From the NCBI GenBank assembly GCA_945827765.1, contig CALZPS010000067.1, positions 1 to 7,545 on the forward strand: DNA of 7,545 nucleotides. Reading direction: 5' to 3'. A program made the translations under genes and the position numbers. The notes below the pieces were generated by a model that searched no databases, had not been told where the DNA came from, and saw only the letters and a program-made list of their open reading frames with translations. This document shows positions 1 to 7,467 of the stretch, piece by piece. This DNA comes from an uncultured Lachnospiraceae bacterium. Lineage in GTDB: Bacteria > Bacillota > Clostridia > Lachnospirales > Lachnospiraceae. The stretch's first letter is position 1. Each line of letters starts with the position of its first letter.

Positions 1-2602
1 ATTTCAGATACAGCTCTTTGATTTCCTTCATCAGAGGATATCTCGGGTTAGCGCCTGTACACTGGTCGTTAAATGCCTGCTCTACCATGTCATCCAATGT
101 ATCAAGGAAATATTTCTCATCTATTCCATACTCTTTGATGCTCTTCTTGATACCGATTTTTTCTTTCAGCTCTTCCAGTCTTGCAAGGAAGTTCTCAAAC
201 ACTTCTTCATCCGTTGCTCCCTGACATCCCGCAAAACGTCCAAGCTCTGCATATTTTGCCAATGCATGCGGATACTCGTACTGGGAGAAAGTTCCCATCT
301 TCGTCGGTGCTTCTACTGCATTGTAGCGCATTACTTCTGTCAGGAGCACTGCGTTTGCCACACCATGCGGCAGATGATGAAAAGCACCCAATTTATGTGC
401 CATGGAGTGATTCAAGCCGAGGAATGCATTCGCAAAAGCCATACCAGCCAGACAGGATGCATTTGCCATTCTTTCTCTGGCAATCGGGTCATTTGCTCCA
501 TTCTCATATGCAGACGGAAGGTAATCGAATACCAGTTTTACAGCCTGCATGGACAATCCCTGTGTATAGTCAGATGCCATGATGGACACGTAAGACTCTA
601 TTGCATGAGTCATAACATCAATACCGGATGCACTGGTCAGTCCCTTCGGCTGAGTCATCATGTTATCTACATCGACAATCGCCATGTTCGGCAGCAGCTG
701 GTAATCTGCCAGCGGCCATTTTACGCCTGTCTCTGCGTCTGTAATGATGGCAAACGGCGTCACTTCGGAACCGGTACCTGAGGATGTCGGGATTGCTACA
801 AAATATGCCTTCTTGCCCATCTCCGGGAACGTATATACTCTCTTGCGGATATCCATGAAATCCATCGCCATATCTTCAAAATTCACATCCGGATACTCAT
901 ACATTACCCACATGATCTTTGCTGCGTCCATTGCAGAACCACCGCCGAGTGCGATAATCGTATCAGGTTCGAAGGAACGCATCATTTCGGTTCCTTTCAG
1001 TGCGCACTGTAATGTCGGATCGGGAGCCACCTCATAGAAACAGGTGTGCACAATACCCATCTCATCCAATTTCTTCTCAATTGCGGATACATAACCATTT
1101 TTGTACAGGAAACTATCTGTCACGATAAATGCTTTCTTTTTGTGCATGATTGTACCCAATTCATCCAATGCCACCGGCATACATCCTTTTTTGAAATATA
1201 CCTTTTCCGGCGTTCTGAACCACAACATATTCTCTCTCCTCTCCGCAACTGTCTTTACATTCAGCAAATGTTTTACTCCTACGTTCTCCGATACGGAGTT
1301 TCCGCCCCATGAACCACAGCCCAATGTCAGCGACGGAGCCAGTTTGAAGTTGTAAAGGTCACCAATACCGCCATGAGAGGATGGTGTGTTAATCAGCACA
1401 CGGCAAGTTTTCATCGCTGCAGCATGTTTCGCGATTTTCTCGCTCTGTGCCGGATGTACGTACAAGGACGATGTGTGTCCGTATCCGCCGTCTGCTACAA
1501 GCTGCGCAGCTTTCTCCAGTGCCTCGTCAAATGTCTTTGCCTTGTACATCGCCAGTACCGGGGACAATTTCTCGTGTGCGAACTCCTCGGAAATGTCTAC
1601 GGACTCCACTTCACCAATCAGGATCTTTGTATTTTCCGGCACATCTACACCTGCCATCTTGGCAATTTCATATGCAGATTTTCCCGGAATCTTGCTGTTG
1701 AGTGCACCGTTGATGATAATCGTCTTACGCACTTTATCCAGTTCCTCTCCCGGTTTCAGGAAATAGCATCCACGGTATGCAAATTCTTTCTTTGCCTCTT
1801 CATATACACTCTCCAGAACTGTTACCGACTGCTCGGATGCACAAATCATACCATTATCAAATGTCTTGGAATGGATAATAGAATTGACAGCCATTCTCAC
1901 ATCTGCCGTATCGTCAATAATCACCGGTGTGTTTCCCGCACCTACGCCCAGCGCCGGTTTTCCTGAAGAATAAGCAGCCTTCACCATACCGGGACCGCCT
2001 GTCGCCAGAATGATATCCGCCTCTTTCATTACAGTGTTGGTCAGTTCCAATGACGGTACATCGATCCAACCGATGATGCCTTCCGGCGCACCTGCTTTTA
2101 CCGCTGCTTCCAGTACAACTTTTGCTGCCGCAATCGTACATGCTTTTGCTGCCGGATGTGGGCTGATAATGATGGCATTGCGGGTCTTCAGGCAAATCAA
2201 TGTTTTGAAAATCGCAGTGGATGTCGGGTTTGTTGTCGGGATAACTGCCGCTACCAGACCAATCGGCTCTGCCACTTTTTTAATTCCGTATGCTGCGTCT
2301 TCTTCGATTACGCCGCATGTTTTTGTATTTTTATATGCGTTGTAAATATATTCTGCCGCATAATGATTTTTGATAACTTTGTCCTCAACGATTCCTCTCT
2401 GTGTCTCTTCCACAGCCATCTTTGCCAGCGGAATACGCTGTTTGTTGGCCGCTTTCGCCGCCTCATAGAAGATTTTGTCCACCTGCTCCTGGGTGTAAGT
2501 CGCAAAAATTTTCTGTGCCTCACGCATTGCTTGCATTTTTGCTTCCAATGTTTCTACACTATCAACAACTTCAGGGATCATGGTTTCTTTTTTCTTCACC
2601 AT
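1..2602 (-). CDS. adhE: Bifunctional acetaldehyde-CoA/alcohol dehydrogenase AdhE (3' end cut by window edge)
   Basis: Cytoplasmic fermentation enzyme that reduces acetyl-CoA to acetaldehyde and then ethanol, oxidising two NADH. The frame is open for 867 codons from the ATG at 2602 to the left edge. Residues 1 to about 450 form the CoA-acylating aldehyde dehydrogenase domain, with a GVGAGN nucleotide-binding motif at 219-224 and catalytic Cys254 in DNGMICASEQS. Residues from about 460 form the iron-dependent alcohol dehydrogenase domain, with GGGSAMD at 553-559. Predicted iron ligands are Asp662, His666, His732 and His746; their spacing matches E. coli AdhE (D653, H657, H723, H737) with a constant offset of nine. 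The last visible residues (CTGANPRYPLMKEIKELYLK) align near the usual C-terminus, so probably only a short tail is missing. The start is supported by AGGAGG at 2613-2618, 10 nt upstream. AdhE of this family commonly forms filaments (spirosomes). Identification is near certain. Confidence 0.97.
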   Translation of the reverse strand, partial: MVKKKETMIPEVVDSVETLEAKMQAMREAQKIFATYTQEQVDKIFYEAAKAANKQRIPLAKMAVEETQRGIVEDKVIKNHYAAEYIYNAYKNTKTCGVIEEDAAYGIKKVAEPIGLVAAVIPTTNPTSTAIFKTLICLKTRNAIIISPHPAAKACTIAAAKVVLEAAVKAGAPEGIIGWIDVPSLELTNTVMKEADIILATGGPGMVKAAYSSGKPALGVGAGNTPVIIDDTADVRMAVNSIIHSKTFDNGMICASEQSVTVLESVYEEAKKEFAYRGCYFLKPGEELDKVRKTIIINGALNSKIPGKSAYEIAKMAGVDVPENTKILIGEVESVDISEEFAHEKLSPVLAMYKAKTFDEALEKAAQLVADGGYGHTSSLYVHPAQSEKIAKHAAAMKTCRVLINTPSSHGGIGDLYNFKLAPSLTLGCGSWGGNSVSENVGVKHLLNVKTVAERRENMLWFRTPEKVYFKKGCMPVALDELGTIMHKKKAFIVTDSFLYKNGYVSAIEKKLDEMGIVHTCFYEVAPDPTLQCALKGTEMMRSFEPDTIIALGGGSAMDAAKIMWVMYEYPDVNFEDMAMDFMDIRKRVYTFPEMGKKAYFVAIPTSSGTGSEVTPFAIITDAETGVKWPLADYQLLPNMAIVDVDNMMTQPKGLTSASGIDVMTHAIESYVSIMASDYTQGLSMQAVKLVFDYLPSAYENGANDPIARERMANASCLAGMAFANAFLGLNHSMAHKLGAFHHLPHGVANAVLLTEVMRYNAVEAPTKMGTFSQYEYPHALAKYAELGRFAGCQGATDEEVFENFLARLEELKEKIGIKKSIKEYGIDEKYFLDTLDDMVEQAFNDQCTGANPRYPLMKEIKELYLK

Positions 2603-2646
2603 TTTGAATGCTCCTCCTATTTTGAAAGTTTTCTTAACCTGTTGAT

Positions 2647-2676
2647 AGTATACTACGCTTGTCAAAAAGTTGTCAA
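2647..2676 (-). promoter_or_regulatory. Sigma-A promoter of adhE
   Basis: Read on the minus strand, a perfect -35 hexamer TTGACA (2676-2671) and a -10 hexamer TATACT (2652-2647) are separated by 18 bp. Transcription should start near 2640, giving a leader of about 38 nt that contains the AGGAGG ribosome binding site. The near-consensus elements suggest strong intrinsic activity held in check by a repressor. A second TTGACA copy lies only 7 bp from the -10 and cannot serve as its -35. Confidence 0.8.
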
Positions 2677-2683
2677 TATTTTG

Positions 2684-2701
2684 TCGTTAAATATTTAACG
2701 T
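2684..2701. promoter_or_regulatory. Putative Rex operator upstream of adhE
   Basis: A perfect 16-bp palindrome CGTTAAATATTTAACG occupies 2685-2700. It fits 11 of the 14 fixed positions of the clostridial Rex consensus TTGTTAA-N4-TTAACAA when aligned at 2684-2701. Rex is a repressor released from DNA by high NADH, and adhE is one of its classic targets in Clostridia. The site ends 8 bp upstream of the -35 hexamer, so repression would come from blocking polymerase access to the upstream face of the promoter. The palindrome is seen directly; the Rex assignment is inference from motif and target gene. Confidence 0.65.
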
Positions 2702-2769
2702 TAATTATTTATCATTTTTGTGCAGTTTTTACAAAACCACTTTTCGTTCATATACCCCCATTTTTTCTG

Positions 2770-5520
2770 TTAAAGCTGTGTAATCCACTCATATGTTCCA
2801 CTGCCTGTTATATAATCTATATTGCCGATTTTAACTCTTGCTTTTGTATTTGCCGGAATTTGCACCTGAATGCGTACCTTTTCATCCTCCATCTTTTCCC
2901 ATTCCACAGCAATTCTTCCGTGTATACAATCATAATAGCCTTTTGCCCAATCAATTCCATAACCTGTATCCGGACATATTTCAATCTCATCATATCCCGG
3001 TTTCATGCTCTGGATTCCCAGAATATTACGATACATCCAGTCACCTACACATCCAAATGCGTAGTGATTAAACGAGCAGCCATCTCTTCCTCCATCTTCA
3101 CGAATTGCATTCCAGGATTCCCACATAGTGGTCGCCCCCTGTTTAATCTCATACAGCCATGAAGGACATTTCTCCTGAAACAGCAACGCATAGGCCTCTT
3201 CTTTTTTTCCATTCTCACTCAGGACATCCAATATGTGTGGCACAGACATAAACCCACAGTCCATGCAGCCGCCATTTTCTCTGATTTTCTCCACAAGTCT
3301 GTTTAATAATATCGGTCGGTACTGCGTTGATACCATATTCATTTTCAGGGCAAGGACATACAATCCCTGCAGATCGTTTTCCAGTGTTTTGTCTTCATGT
3401 AAATATGTCTCTTCAAATGCAATGCGTATTCTCTGTGCAAGTATTCTGCATTTCTCCGCTTCTTGTCTATCTCCCAGAATCTCTGCTATTTTTCCTATTT
3501 TTTCAGTTGTATCCGCATAAATTGCTGTGGCAACCGTAAATCCGGTTAAATACGAAGAAGCAGGTCCATCGGCGAATCCGGCCTCGTTCTTCACGCTCGG
3601 CACAAGCCAATCTCCGAAATGAAATCCGGTATTTAACAGATAATGCTGATTTTCCTGTTCTCTTTCTGTCATTTGTTCATATCCCGGCACAAGCCCTGTA
3701 TCCGCTTGTGTCTGCAAGTAAGAATGCCATTTCTTCATTGCTTCATAATTCTCTTCTAATACCGTTTTATCTCCGTATATCTGATATAATTGCAGGGGTA
3801 ATTCCACAATCACGTCACCCCATCCGGTAGATGCTCCACCCAGCTGCTGCACATAATTTCGGATTAATGGTACTGTATTCTGTATACCACCGTTTTCCAT
3901 CTGCTCCGCGCGAACTGATTTCAGCCATTCCTTGTAGAACAATAACAAATCCTGATTAAAACAAGATGTTTTTCCGTATACATAAACATCCCCTGTCCAG
4001 CCTGCTTTTTCTCTGGTCGGACAGTCCGTCGGAATCCCTATCATATTCGAACGCTGACTCCAGAAAATATTTTTCTGCAGACGGTTCAGGCGTACATCTG
4101 AGCAGCAAAAATCTCCCGCTTTCTCATTATCTGTTCCTACTACGATTCCTATAAATTGCTCTTTTTTCCATGGAACTTCCACATCTGATGTTATTCTCAC
4201 ATATCGGAATCCATGATATGTCATCGTTGGCTCAAAGCATTCTTCGCCCTCTCCGTTTGCAATATAAATATCCTTTTGTTTTTGCACGCCATCAGAAAAA
4301 GGATAGATAAAATTGCGGTCTTTATCCAGTTCTTCTGTGTGTTCGAAGATGATTTCTGTGCCTTTGTCTGCTTTCATTCCTTCTACACGGATATGCCCCG
4401 CAAATCCTTGTCCAAAATCAACAATTGTTTCACCTTTTGCATTTACGAACAAATCTACTGCATTCAGTTCTTCCAGTTTGCGAATCGGAGCATCCGTCTG
4501 CGCAGCAAGCACATCTAATTCTTCCTCTTTGACATGAACCGTTTTCCACTCATGTATATCCATATCCACGGTTGCAAATTCTGAAATCTTATATCTTCCG
4601 TCCACCGTTTGCCCATTATAAAGATCTGCACGCCGGATTGGTCCCTCATAGCTGAACAGAAACTCTTCATCCGAAACCAATTTGAAGTCACTGTCATCCG
4701 CACATTTTACATCCATCTCTAAAAGCAGTCCGGGATTGTCTCCGTACTCGCATCCGAAGCCGCATGCGATTTTTCCTTTATACCATCCGTCGGCAATCGT
4801 AACCAATATGGCATTTTCTCCTTCTTTCAGAAGTGAGGTTACATCATAAACCTGATATTTCAGAATGGTATCATAAGATGTAAATTCCGGAGCAAGCATC
4901 ACATCCGATGCTGACACACCATTGATATAAAATTCATATATTCCATGAGCTGTCATATAAATCCGGGCACTTTTCGCTGCCGCGGAAAGTGTAAACTTAC
5001 GATACATCATCACCGCCGGATAATATGGCTGGGTTGGCTGTGATTTCAAATAGCTATCTGTATCAAAAAAATCTGCTTGTTCGCCGGACATCATTTTTTG
5101 TACAAAATCAAACCACATTTTCTTGCATTCATCCAGAGGATCATATCCCAATCCAGGCAATTTATCAGGCTCTATCCATTTTGCCTGCCATTCCTTGCTG
5201 TCAAGCAGTACCGTTTCAAATGTATTGTCTGCTGCGATCAGTTTTTCCCCATTAGAAAGTATTACTTCTATTGTATATTGATAAGCAGACCGGCTCTCAA
5301 GTTCTTTCCCCGCATATCTAATTCCAAATGTACTGCTACTCTTTTTTTCTCCGCTGTCCCATATTATTACATTTCCCTTTTTTACAATTATCCTATAACT
5401 TTCTTGGAAGATATTTCTTTCGTCAGATTTAATCTGCCATGAAAATCCGGGTGTCTTTGTATCCACATTAATAGGATTTACTTTACTCTCACATTTCACA
5501 TTTACAAGTCGCGACATCAT
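2770..5520 (-). CDS. Cytoplasmic GH78-family alpha-L-rhamnosidase
   Basis: Predicted inverting glycosidase releasing L-rhamnose from the non-reducing end of rhamnosides such as plant flavonoid glycosides or polysaccharide side chains. It has 916 residues, usual for GH78. An Ig/Fn3-like N-terminal domain (about 1-108, with TPGFSW) is followed by the WQAKWI junction (111-116) and a beta-sandwich with the family pattern HGIYEFYING...APEFTSYD (about 192-216). The (alpha/alpha)6 catalytic domain comes next, then a C-terminal beta domain from about 830. Catalytic-site acids are Asp499, Glu504 and Asp511 in DCPTREKAGWTGD and Glu801 in MWESW; the 5- and 7-residue spacing matches D567/E572/D579 of Bacillus RhaB, whose fourth acid is E841. 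FGDWL at 635-639 is also typical. No signal peptide or membrane segment is present, so substrates must be imported. Codons look more AT-rich than in adhE. Exact substrate is unknown. Confidence 0.93.
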   Translation of the reverse strand: MMSRLVNVKCESKVNPINVDTKTPGFSWQIKSDERNIFQESYRIIVKKGNVIIWDSGEKKSSSTFGIRYAGKELESRSAYQYTIEVILSNGEKLIAADNTFETVLLDSKEWQAKWIEPDKLPGLGYDPLDECKKMWFDFVQKMMSGEQADFFDTDSYLKSQPTQPYYPAVMMYRKFTLSAAAKSARIYMTAHGIYEFYINGVSASDVMLAPEFTSYDTILKYQVYDVTSLLKEGENAILVTIADGWYKGKIACGFGCEYGDNPGLLLEMDVKCADDSDFKLVSDEEFLFSYEGPIRRADLYNGQTVDGRYKISEFATVDMDIHEWKTVHVKEEELDVLAAQTDAPIRKLEELNAVDLFVNAKGETIVDFGQGFAGHIRVEGMKADKGTEIIFEHTEELDKDRNFIYPFSDGVQKQKDIYIANGEGEECFEPTMTYHGFRYVRITSDVEVPWKKEQFIGIVVGTDNEKAGDFCCSDVRLNRLQKNIFWSQRSNMIGIPTDCPTREKAGWTGDVYVYGKTSCFNQDLLLFYKEWLKSVRAEQMENGGIQNTVPLIRNYVQQLGGASTGWGDVIVELPLQLYQIYGDKTVLEENYEAMKKWHSYLQTQADTGLVPGYEQMTEREQENQHYLLNTGFHFGDWLVPSVKNEAGFADGPASSYLTGFTVATAIYADTTEKIGKIAEILGDRQEAEKCRILAQRIRIAFEETYLHEDKTLENDLQGLYVLALKMNMVSTQYRPILLNRLVEKIRENGGCMDCGFMSVPHILDVLSENGKKEEAYALLFQEKCPSWLYEIKQGATTMWESWNAIREDGGRDGCSFNHYAFGCVGDWMYRNILGIQSMKPGYDEIEICPDTGYGIDWAKGYYDCIHGRIAVEWEKMEDEKVRIQVQIPANTKARVKIGNIDYITGSGTYEWITQL

Positions 5521-5524
5521 CTTT

Positions 5525-5530
5525 CTCCTT
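5525..5530 (-). promoter_or_regulatory. Ribosome binding site of the rhamnosidase gene; tandem ATG start
   Basis: AAGGAG at 5530-5525 lies 4 nt before the first ATG (5520) and 7 nt before a second, adjacent ATG (5517). The spacing favours the second ATG, which would make the protein 915 residues starting MSRLVNVK. The annotated 5' end may therefore be one codon too long. Confidence 0.7.
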
Positions 5531-5565
5531 CCTTTTCTAGAGTGCTCAATTTGTATGGTTTTATT

Positions 5566-5580
5566 TGACCATAATGGTCA
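5566..5580. promoter_or_regulatory. Perfect 15-bp palindromic operator in the rhamnosidase leader
   Basis: TGACCATAATGGTCA is a perfect inverted repeat with 7-bp arms around one central base. It lies about 5-19 nt downstream of the predicted transcription start, the typical place for a repressor that blocks initiation or early elongation. Related half-sites TATGGT (5554-5559) and ACCATA (5597-5602) flank it, the latter overlapping the extended -10. The palindrome is seen; the regulator is unknown and not encoded in the window. Confidence 0.6.
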
Positions 5581-5591
5581 TATTATTTTTT

Positions 5592-5620
5592 AATATACCA
5601 TAGTCTGAGAAAAATGTATT
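5592..5620 (-). promoter_or_regulatory. Candidate promoter of the rhamnosidase gene
   Basis: On the minus strand an extended -10, TGG followed by TATATT (5600-5592), sits 17 bp downstream of a poor -35, AATACA (5620-5615). A weak -35 with an extended -10 fits a regulated catabolic gene. The predicted start is near 5585, giving a leader of about 65 nt. The position after the rplQ terminator shows the gene needs its own promoter. Confidence 0.5.
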
Positions 5621-5673
5621 ACGGTTTTGTTCTATTTTTTGTAGTTTTGTCATTTTAATAAATTCTTAGGGAC

Positions 5674-5705
5674 AAAAAAGGTGAGAACATAATTGTTCTC
5701 ACCTT
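5674..5705 (-). terminator. Intrinsic terminator of the rpoA-rplQ operon
   Basis: On the minus strand a perfect 12-bp stem (AAGGTGAGAACA pairing with TGTTCTCACCTT, 5705-5678) closes a four-base loop and runs into six T residues (5679-5674). It lies about 100 nt after the rplQ stop and separates the ribosomal operon from the rhamnosidase gene. There is no T-run on the plus strand, so it works in one direction. The 100-nt stretch between rplQ and the terminator holds no convincing gene. Confidence 0.93.
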
Positions 5706-5808
5706 ACATAATTCATCTAATGAGCTGCCCCACAAACAAACCAGCCATCGATTTCTTCGTGCTTTTCGCTCCCAAAATTAACGAAATCTAATACATTATA
5801 AAACAAAC

Positions 5809-6345
5809 TTATACTAACTCGATAACAACTTCCATCGCTGCATCGCCCTTACGCTGACCAATCTTGATGATTCTGGTATAACCACCTTTGCGGTCTGCAT
5901 ACTTCGGTGCAATTTCATCAAACAGTTTTGCAACCATATCAACGTCTTTGGAATTTTTCTTCTTTCCTGCTGCATCAGTCGGAACTTCCTTTACAGGATA
6001 AAGAACTTTCAGCATCTCTCTTCTTGCGTGAAGTATGATCGGCTTATCTTTCTTGATGGTCTTTTCGACTTCATCATAAACAGTTACCTTCTTGCCATCC
6101 ACGACTTCTTTTACTCTCTTGCCATCTTTGTCTTTGCGGGCAACTTTCGCCTTCACAGTCACTTCTTCATAATTGTCCTTCTCTTTAACAGCCAAAGCAA
6201 TCAGACCCTCTGCAATCTTGCGGATTTCTTTTGCTTTTGCCTCTGTCGTAACAATTTTTCCGTTGCTGAGCAGTGATGTTACCTGATTTCTGAGCAGTGC
6301 TTTTCTCTGGCTTGATGTTCTGCCGAGTTTTCTGTATTTTGCCAT
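5809..6345 (-). CDS. rplQ: 50S ribosomal protein L17 (bL17) with long insertion
   Basis: Large-subunit ribosomal protein located near the peptide exit tunnel region. The N-terminal core ([20 protein letters not shown]...[14 protein letters not shown], 1-52) and the C-terminal core ([22 protein letters not shown], 138-159, ending VVIELV) are clearly L17. At 178 residues it is far longer than the 127 of E. coli L17. Between the conserved LA (51-52) and VAKLF (138-142) there are 85 residues instead of about 20. Most of the extra is a lysine/glutamate-rich, probably beta-rich stretch at about 57-104, with a smaller addition at about 119-133. The reading frame is intact, so this is a genuine lineage variant and not a fusion artefact. 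The start is fixed by GGAGGA at 6354-6359, 8 nt upstream. It is cotranscribed with rpoA and is the last gene of the operon. Confidence 0.97.
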   Translation of the reverse strand: MAKYRKLGRTSSQRKALLRNQVTSLLSNGKIVTTEAKAKEIRKIAEGLIALAVKEKDNYEEVTVKAKVARKDKDGKRVKEVVDGKKVTVYDEVEKTIKKDKPIILHARREMLKVLYPVKEVPTDAAGKKKNSKDVDMVAKLFDEIAPKYADRKGGYTRIIKIGQRKGDAAMEVVIELV

Positions 6346-6371
6346 TTTTTCAATCCTCCATTATTCACATT

Positions 6372-6435
6372 TGGTTATGCATCTTCGGGCTTATTAACCA
6401 GATGCTCCATCCGCGCACTTCGGACTTACCGGATG
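6372..6435 (-). other. Structured rpoA-rplQ intercistronic spacer: two related hairpin units
   Basis: Reading the minus strand, unit 1 pairs CATCCG (6435-6430) with CGGATG (6413-6408) around a 16-nt loop. Unit 2 pairs GCATCT (6405-6400) with AGATGC (6384-6379) around a 15-nt loop. Both begin CATC(C/T)GG and carry TAAG(T/C)CCGAAG in the loop, so they look like diverged copies. A competing stem, TGGTTA (6400-6395) with TAACCA (6377-6372), shares a base with unit 2 and crosses it. The element ends about 13 nt upstream of the rplQ Shine-Dalgarno. Function is unknown; translational control, RNA stability or pausing are possible. Confidence 0.45.
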
Positions 6436-6458
6436 AATTTTATCATAATACTATCGTC

Positions 6459-7418
6459 TTATTCCTCGCCTGAATTCAATTCAAGATTCAACTCTTTCAA
6501 TTTCGCAAGTACTTCTTCCAGGGATTTCCGTCCAAGGTTACGTACTTTCATCATGTCTTCCGGTGTCTTGTTGGTAAGCTCTTCCACGGTATTGATACCG
6601 GCTCTCTTCAGACAGTTGTATGAACGGACAGACAACTCCAGTTCATCGATGCTCATCTCAAGCACCTTCTCCTTTTCGTCGTCTTCTTTTTCAATCATAA
6701 CTTCTGCTGCCTGGGCAACTTCCGACAAGTCAATAAACAGTTTCAAATGCTCACTGAGCACCTTTGCTGCAAGGCTGACAGCCTCATCCGGAACTAATGT
6801 ACCTTTGGTCCACACATCGAGTGTCAGCTTATCATAGTCGGTAACCTGACCTACACGGGTATTTTCCACTGTCATATTCACACGCTCAACCGGAGTATAA
6901 ATCGAATCAATCGGAATCACACCGATTGGCAAGTCTTCGCTCTTGTTTTTGTCTGCGCTTATATATCCTCTGCCTTTTGTAATCGTCAGTTCCATATACA
7001 GTTTGCTGTCTTTGCCGCCGCTTAACGTTGCAATCACCTGCTCAGGATTCATAATCTCAATATCGGAGTCTGCCTGAATATCAGCACCGGTAACGACACC
7101 TTCTCCCTCAAACTCGATATAAGCAGTCTTAACTTCGTCAGACTCTGATGTATTTTTGATAGCCAGAGATTTTAAGTTCATGATAATCTCCGTGACATCT
7201 TCTTTCACTCCCGGTATGGAGCTGAATTCATGTAATACACCGTCAATCTTCACAGAACTGATTGCCGCTCCCGGAAGTGAGGAAAGCATGATTCTTCTCA
7301 GGGAATTACCCAGAGTGATTCCATATCCTCTCTCGAGAGGCTCTACGACAAATTTTCCATATTTCTTGTCTTCTGAAATTTCTGTAATTTCAATATTTGG
7401 TTTATTAAAATCAAACAC
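6459..7418 (-). CDS. rpoA: DNA-directed RNA polymerase subunit alpha
   Basis: Alpha dimer scaffolds assembly of the core RNA polymerase and its C-terminal domain contacts UP elements and activators. The protein has 319 residues, a normal length. The N-terminal domain (about 1-232) shows the assembly motif [23 protein letters not shown] (25-47) and [15 protein letters not shown] (60-74). A charged linker (about 233-253) leads to the C-terminal domain (254-319). DNA-contact residues Arg265, Asn268, Cys269, Gly296, Lys298 and Ser299 fall at exactly the E. coli numbers. The start codon is GTG at 7418-7416; no in-frame ATG lies between it and the Shine-Dalgarno. Gene order rpoA then rplQ is the standard bacterial arrangement; rpsD would be expected upstream but is lost at the contig end. 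Confidence 0.98.
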   Translation of the reverse strand: MFDFNKPNIEITEISEDKKYGKFVVEPLERGYGITLGNSLRRIMLSSLPGAAISSVKIDGVLHEFSSIPGVKEDVTEIIMNLKSLAIKNTSESDEVKTAYIEFEGEGVVTGADIQADSDIEIMNPEQVIATLSGGKDSKLYMELTITKGRGYISADKNKSEDLPIGVIPIDSIYTPVERVNMTVENTRVGQVTDYDKLTLDVWTKGTLVPDEAVSLAAKVLSEHLKLFIDLSEVAQAAEVMIEKEDDEKEKVLEMSIDELELSVRSYNCLKRAGINTVEELTNKTPEDMMKVRNLGRKSLEEVLAKLKELNLELNSGEE

Positions 7419-7426
7419 TACACAGA

Positions 7427-7434
7427 CCCTCCTT
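7427..7434 (-). promoter_or_regulatory. Ribosome binding site deciding the GTG start of rpoA
   Basis: AAGGAGGG at 7434-7427, an almost complete anti-16S match, lies 8 nt before the GTG at 7418. It fixes the start and compensates for the non-ATG initiation codon. Confidence 0.9.
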
Positions 7435-7467
7435 ATGGGTTGAACATTGTCAGCTACAATATCAAGC

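Noticed and set aside
1914..2195. Minus-strand 93-residue frame inside adhE
   Set aside because: It is an alternative frame of the aldehyde dehydrogenase domain and not a frameshift; the adhE frame is continuous through this region.
1..2600. Numerous plus-strand open frames opposite adhE (for example 266-781 and 1373-1966)
   Set aside because: They are antisense shadows of a well-conserved coding sequence, with cysteine- and histidine-rich translations resembling no protein and no ribosome binding sites.
2722..2740. Hairpin after the rhamnosidase gene as a terminator
   Set aside because: The stem of 8 bp includes two G-U wobbles and is mostly A-U, and no T-run follows it on the minus strand.
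2659..5442. Plus-strand frames opposite the rhamnosidase gene (for example 2659-3162 and 5077-5442)
   Set aside because: They overlap a complete GH78 gene whose catalytic motifs are intact. Their low-complexity Phe/Ser/His-rich translations are typical of antisense reading.
5717..5806. Short minus-strand frame after rplQ (TTG start, 29 residues ending GWFVCGAAH)
   Set aside because: It has a protein-like look and could be a gene remnant, but there is no ribosome binding site, no ATG, no recognised family, and a frame of this length is expected by chance.
6372..6405. H-type pseudoknot between GCATCT/AGATGC and TGGTTA/TAACCA
   Set aside because: The strand order fits, but the connecting loops of 0 and 1 nt are too short to span 6-bp stems, so the two stems are better seen as alternatives.
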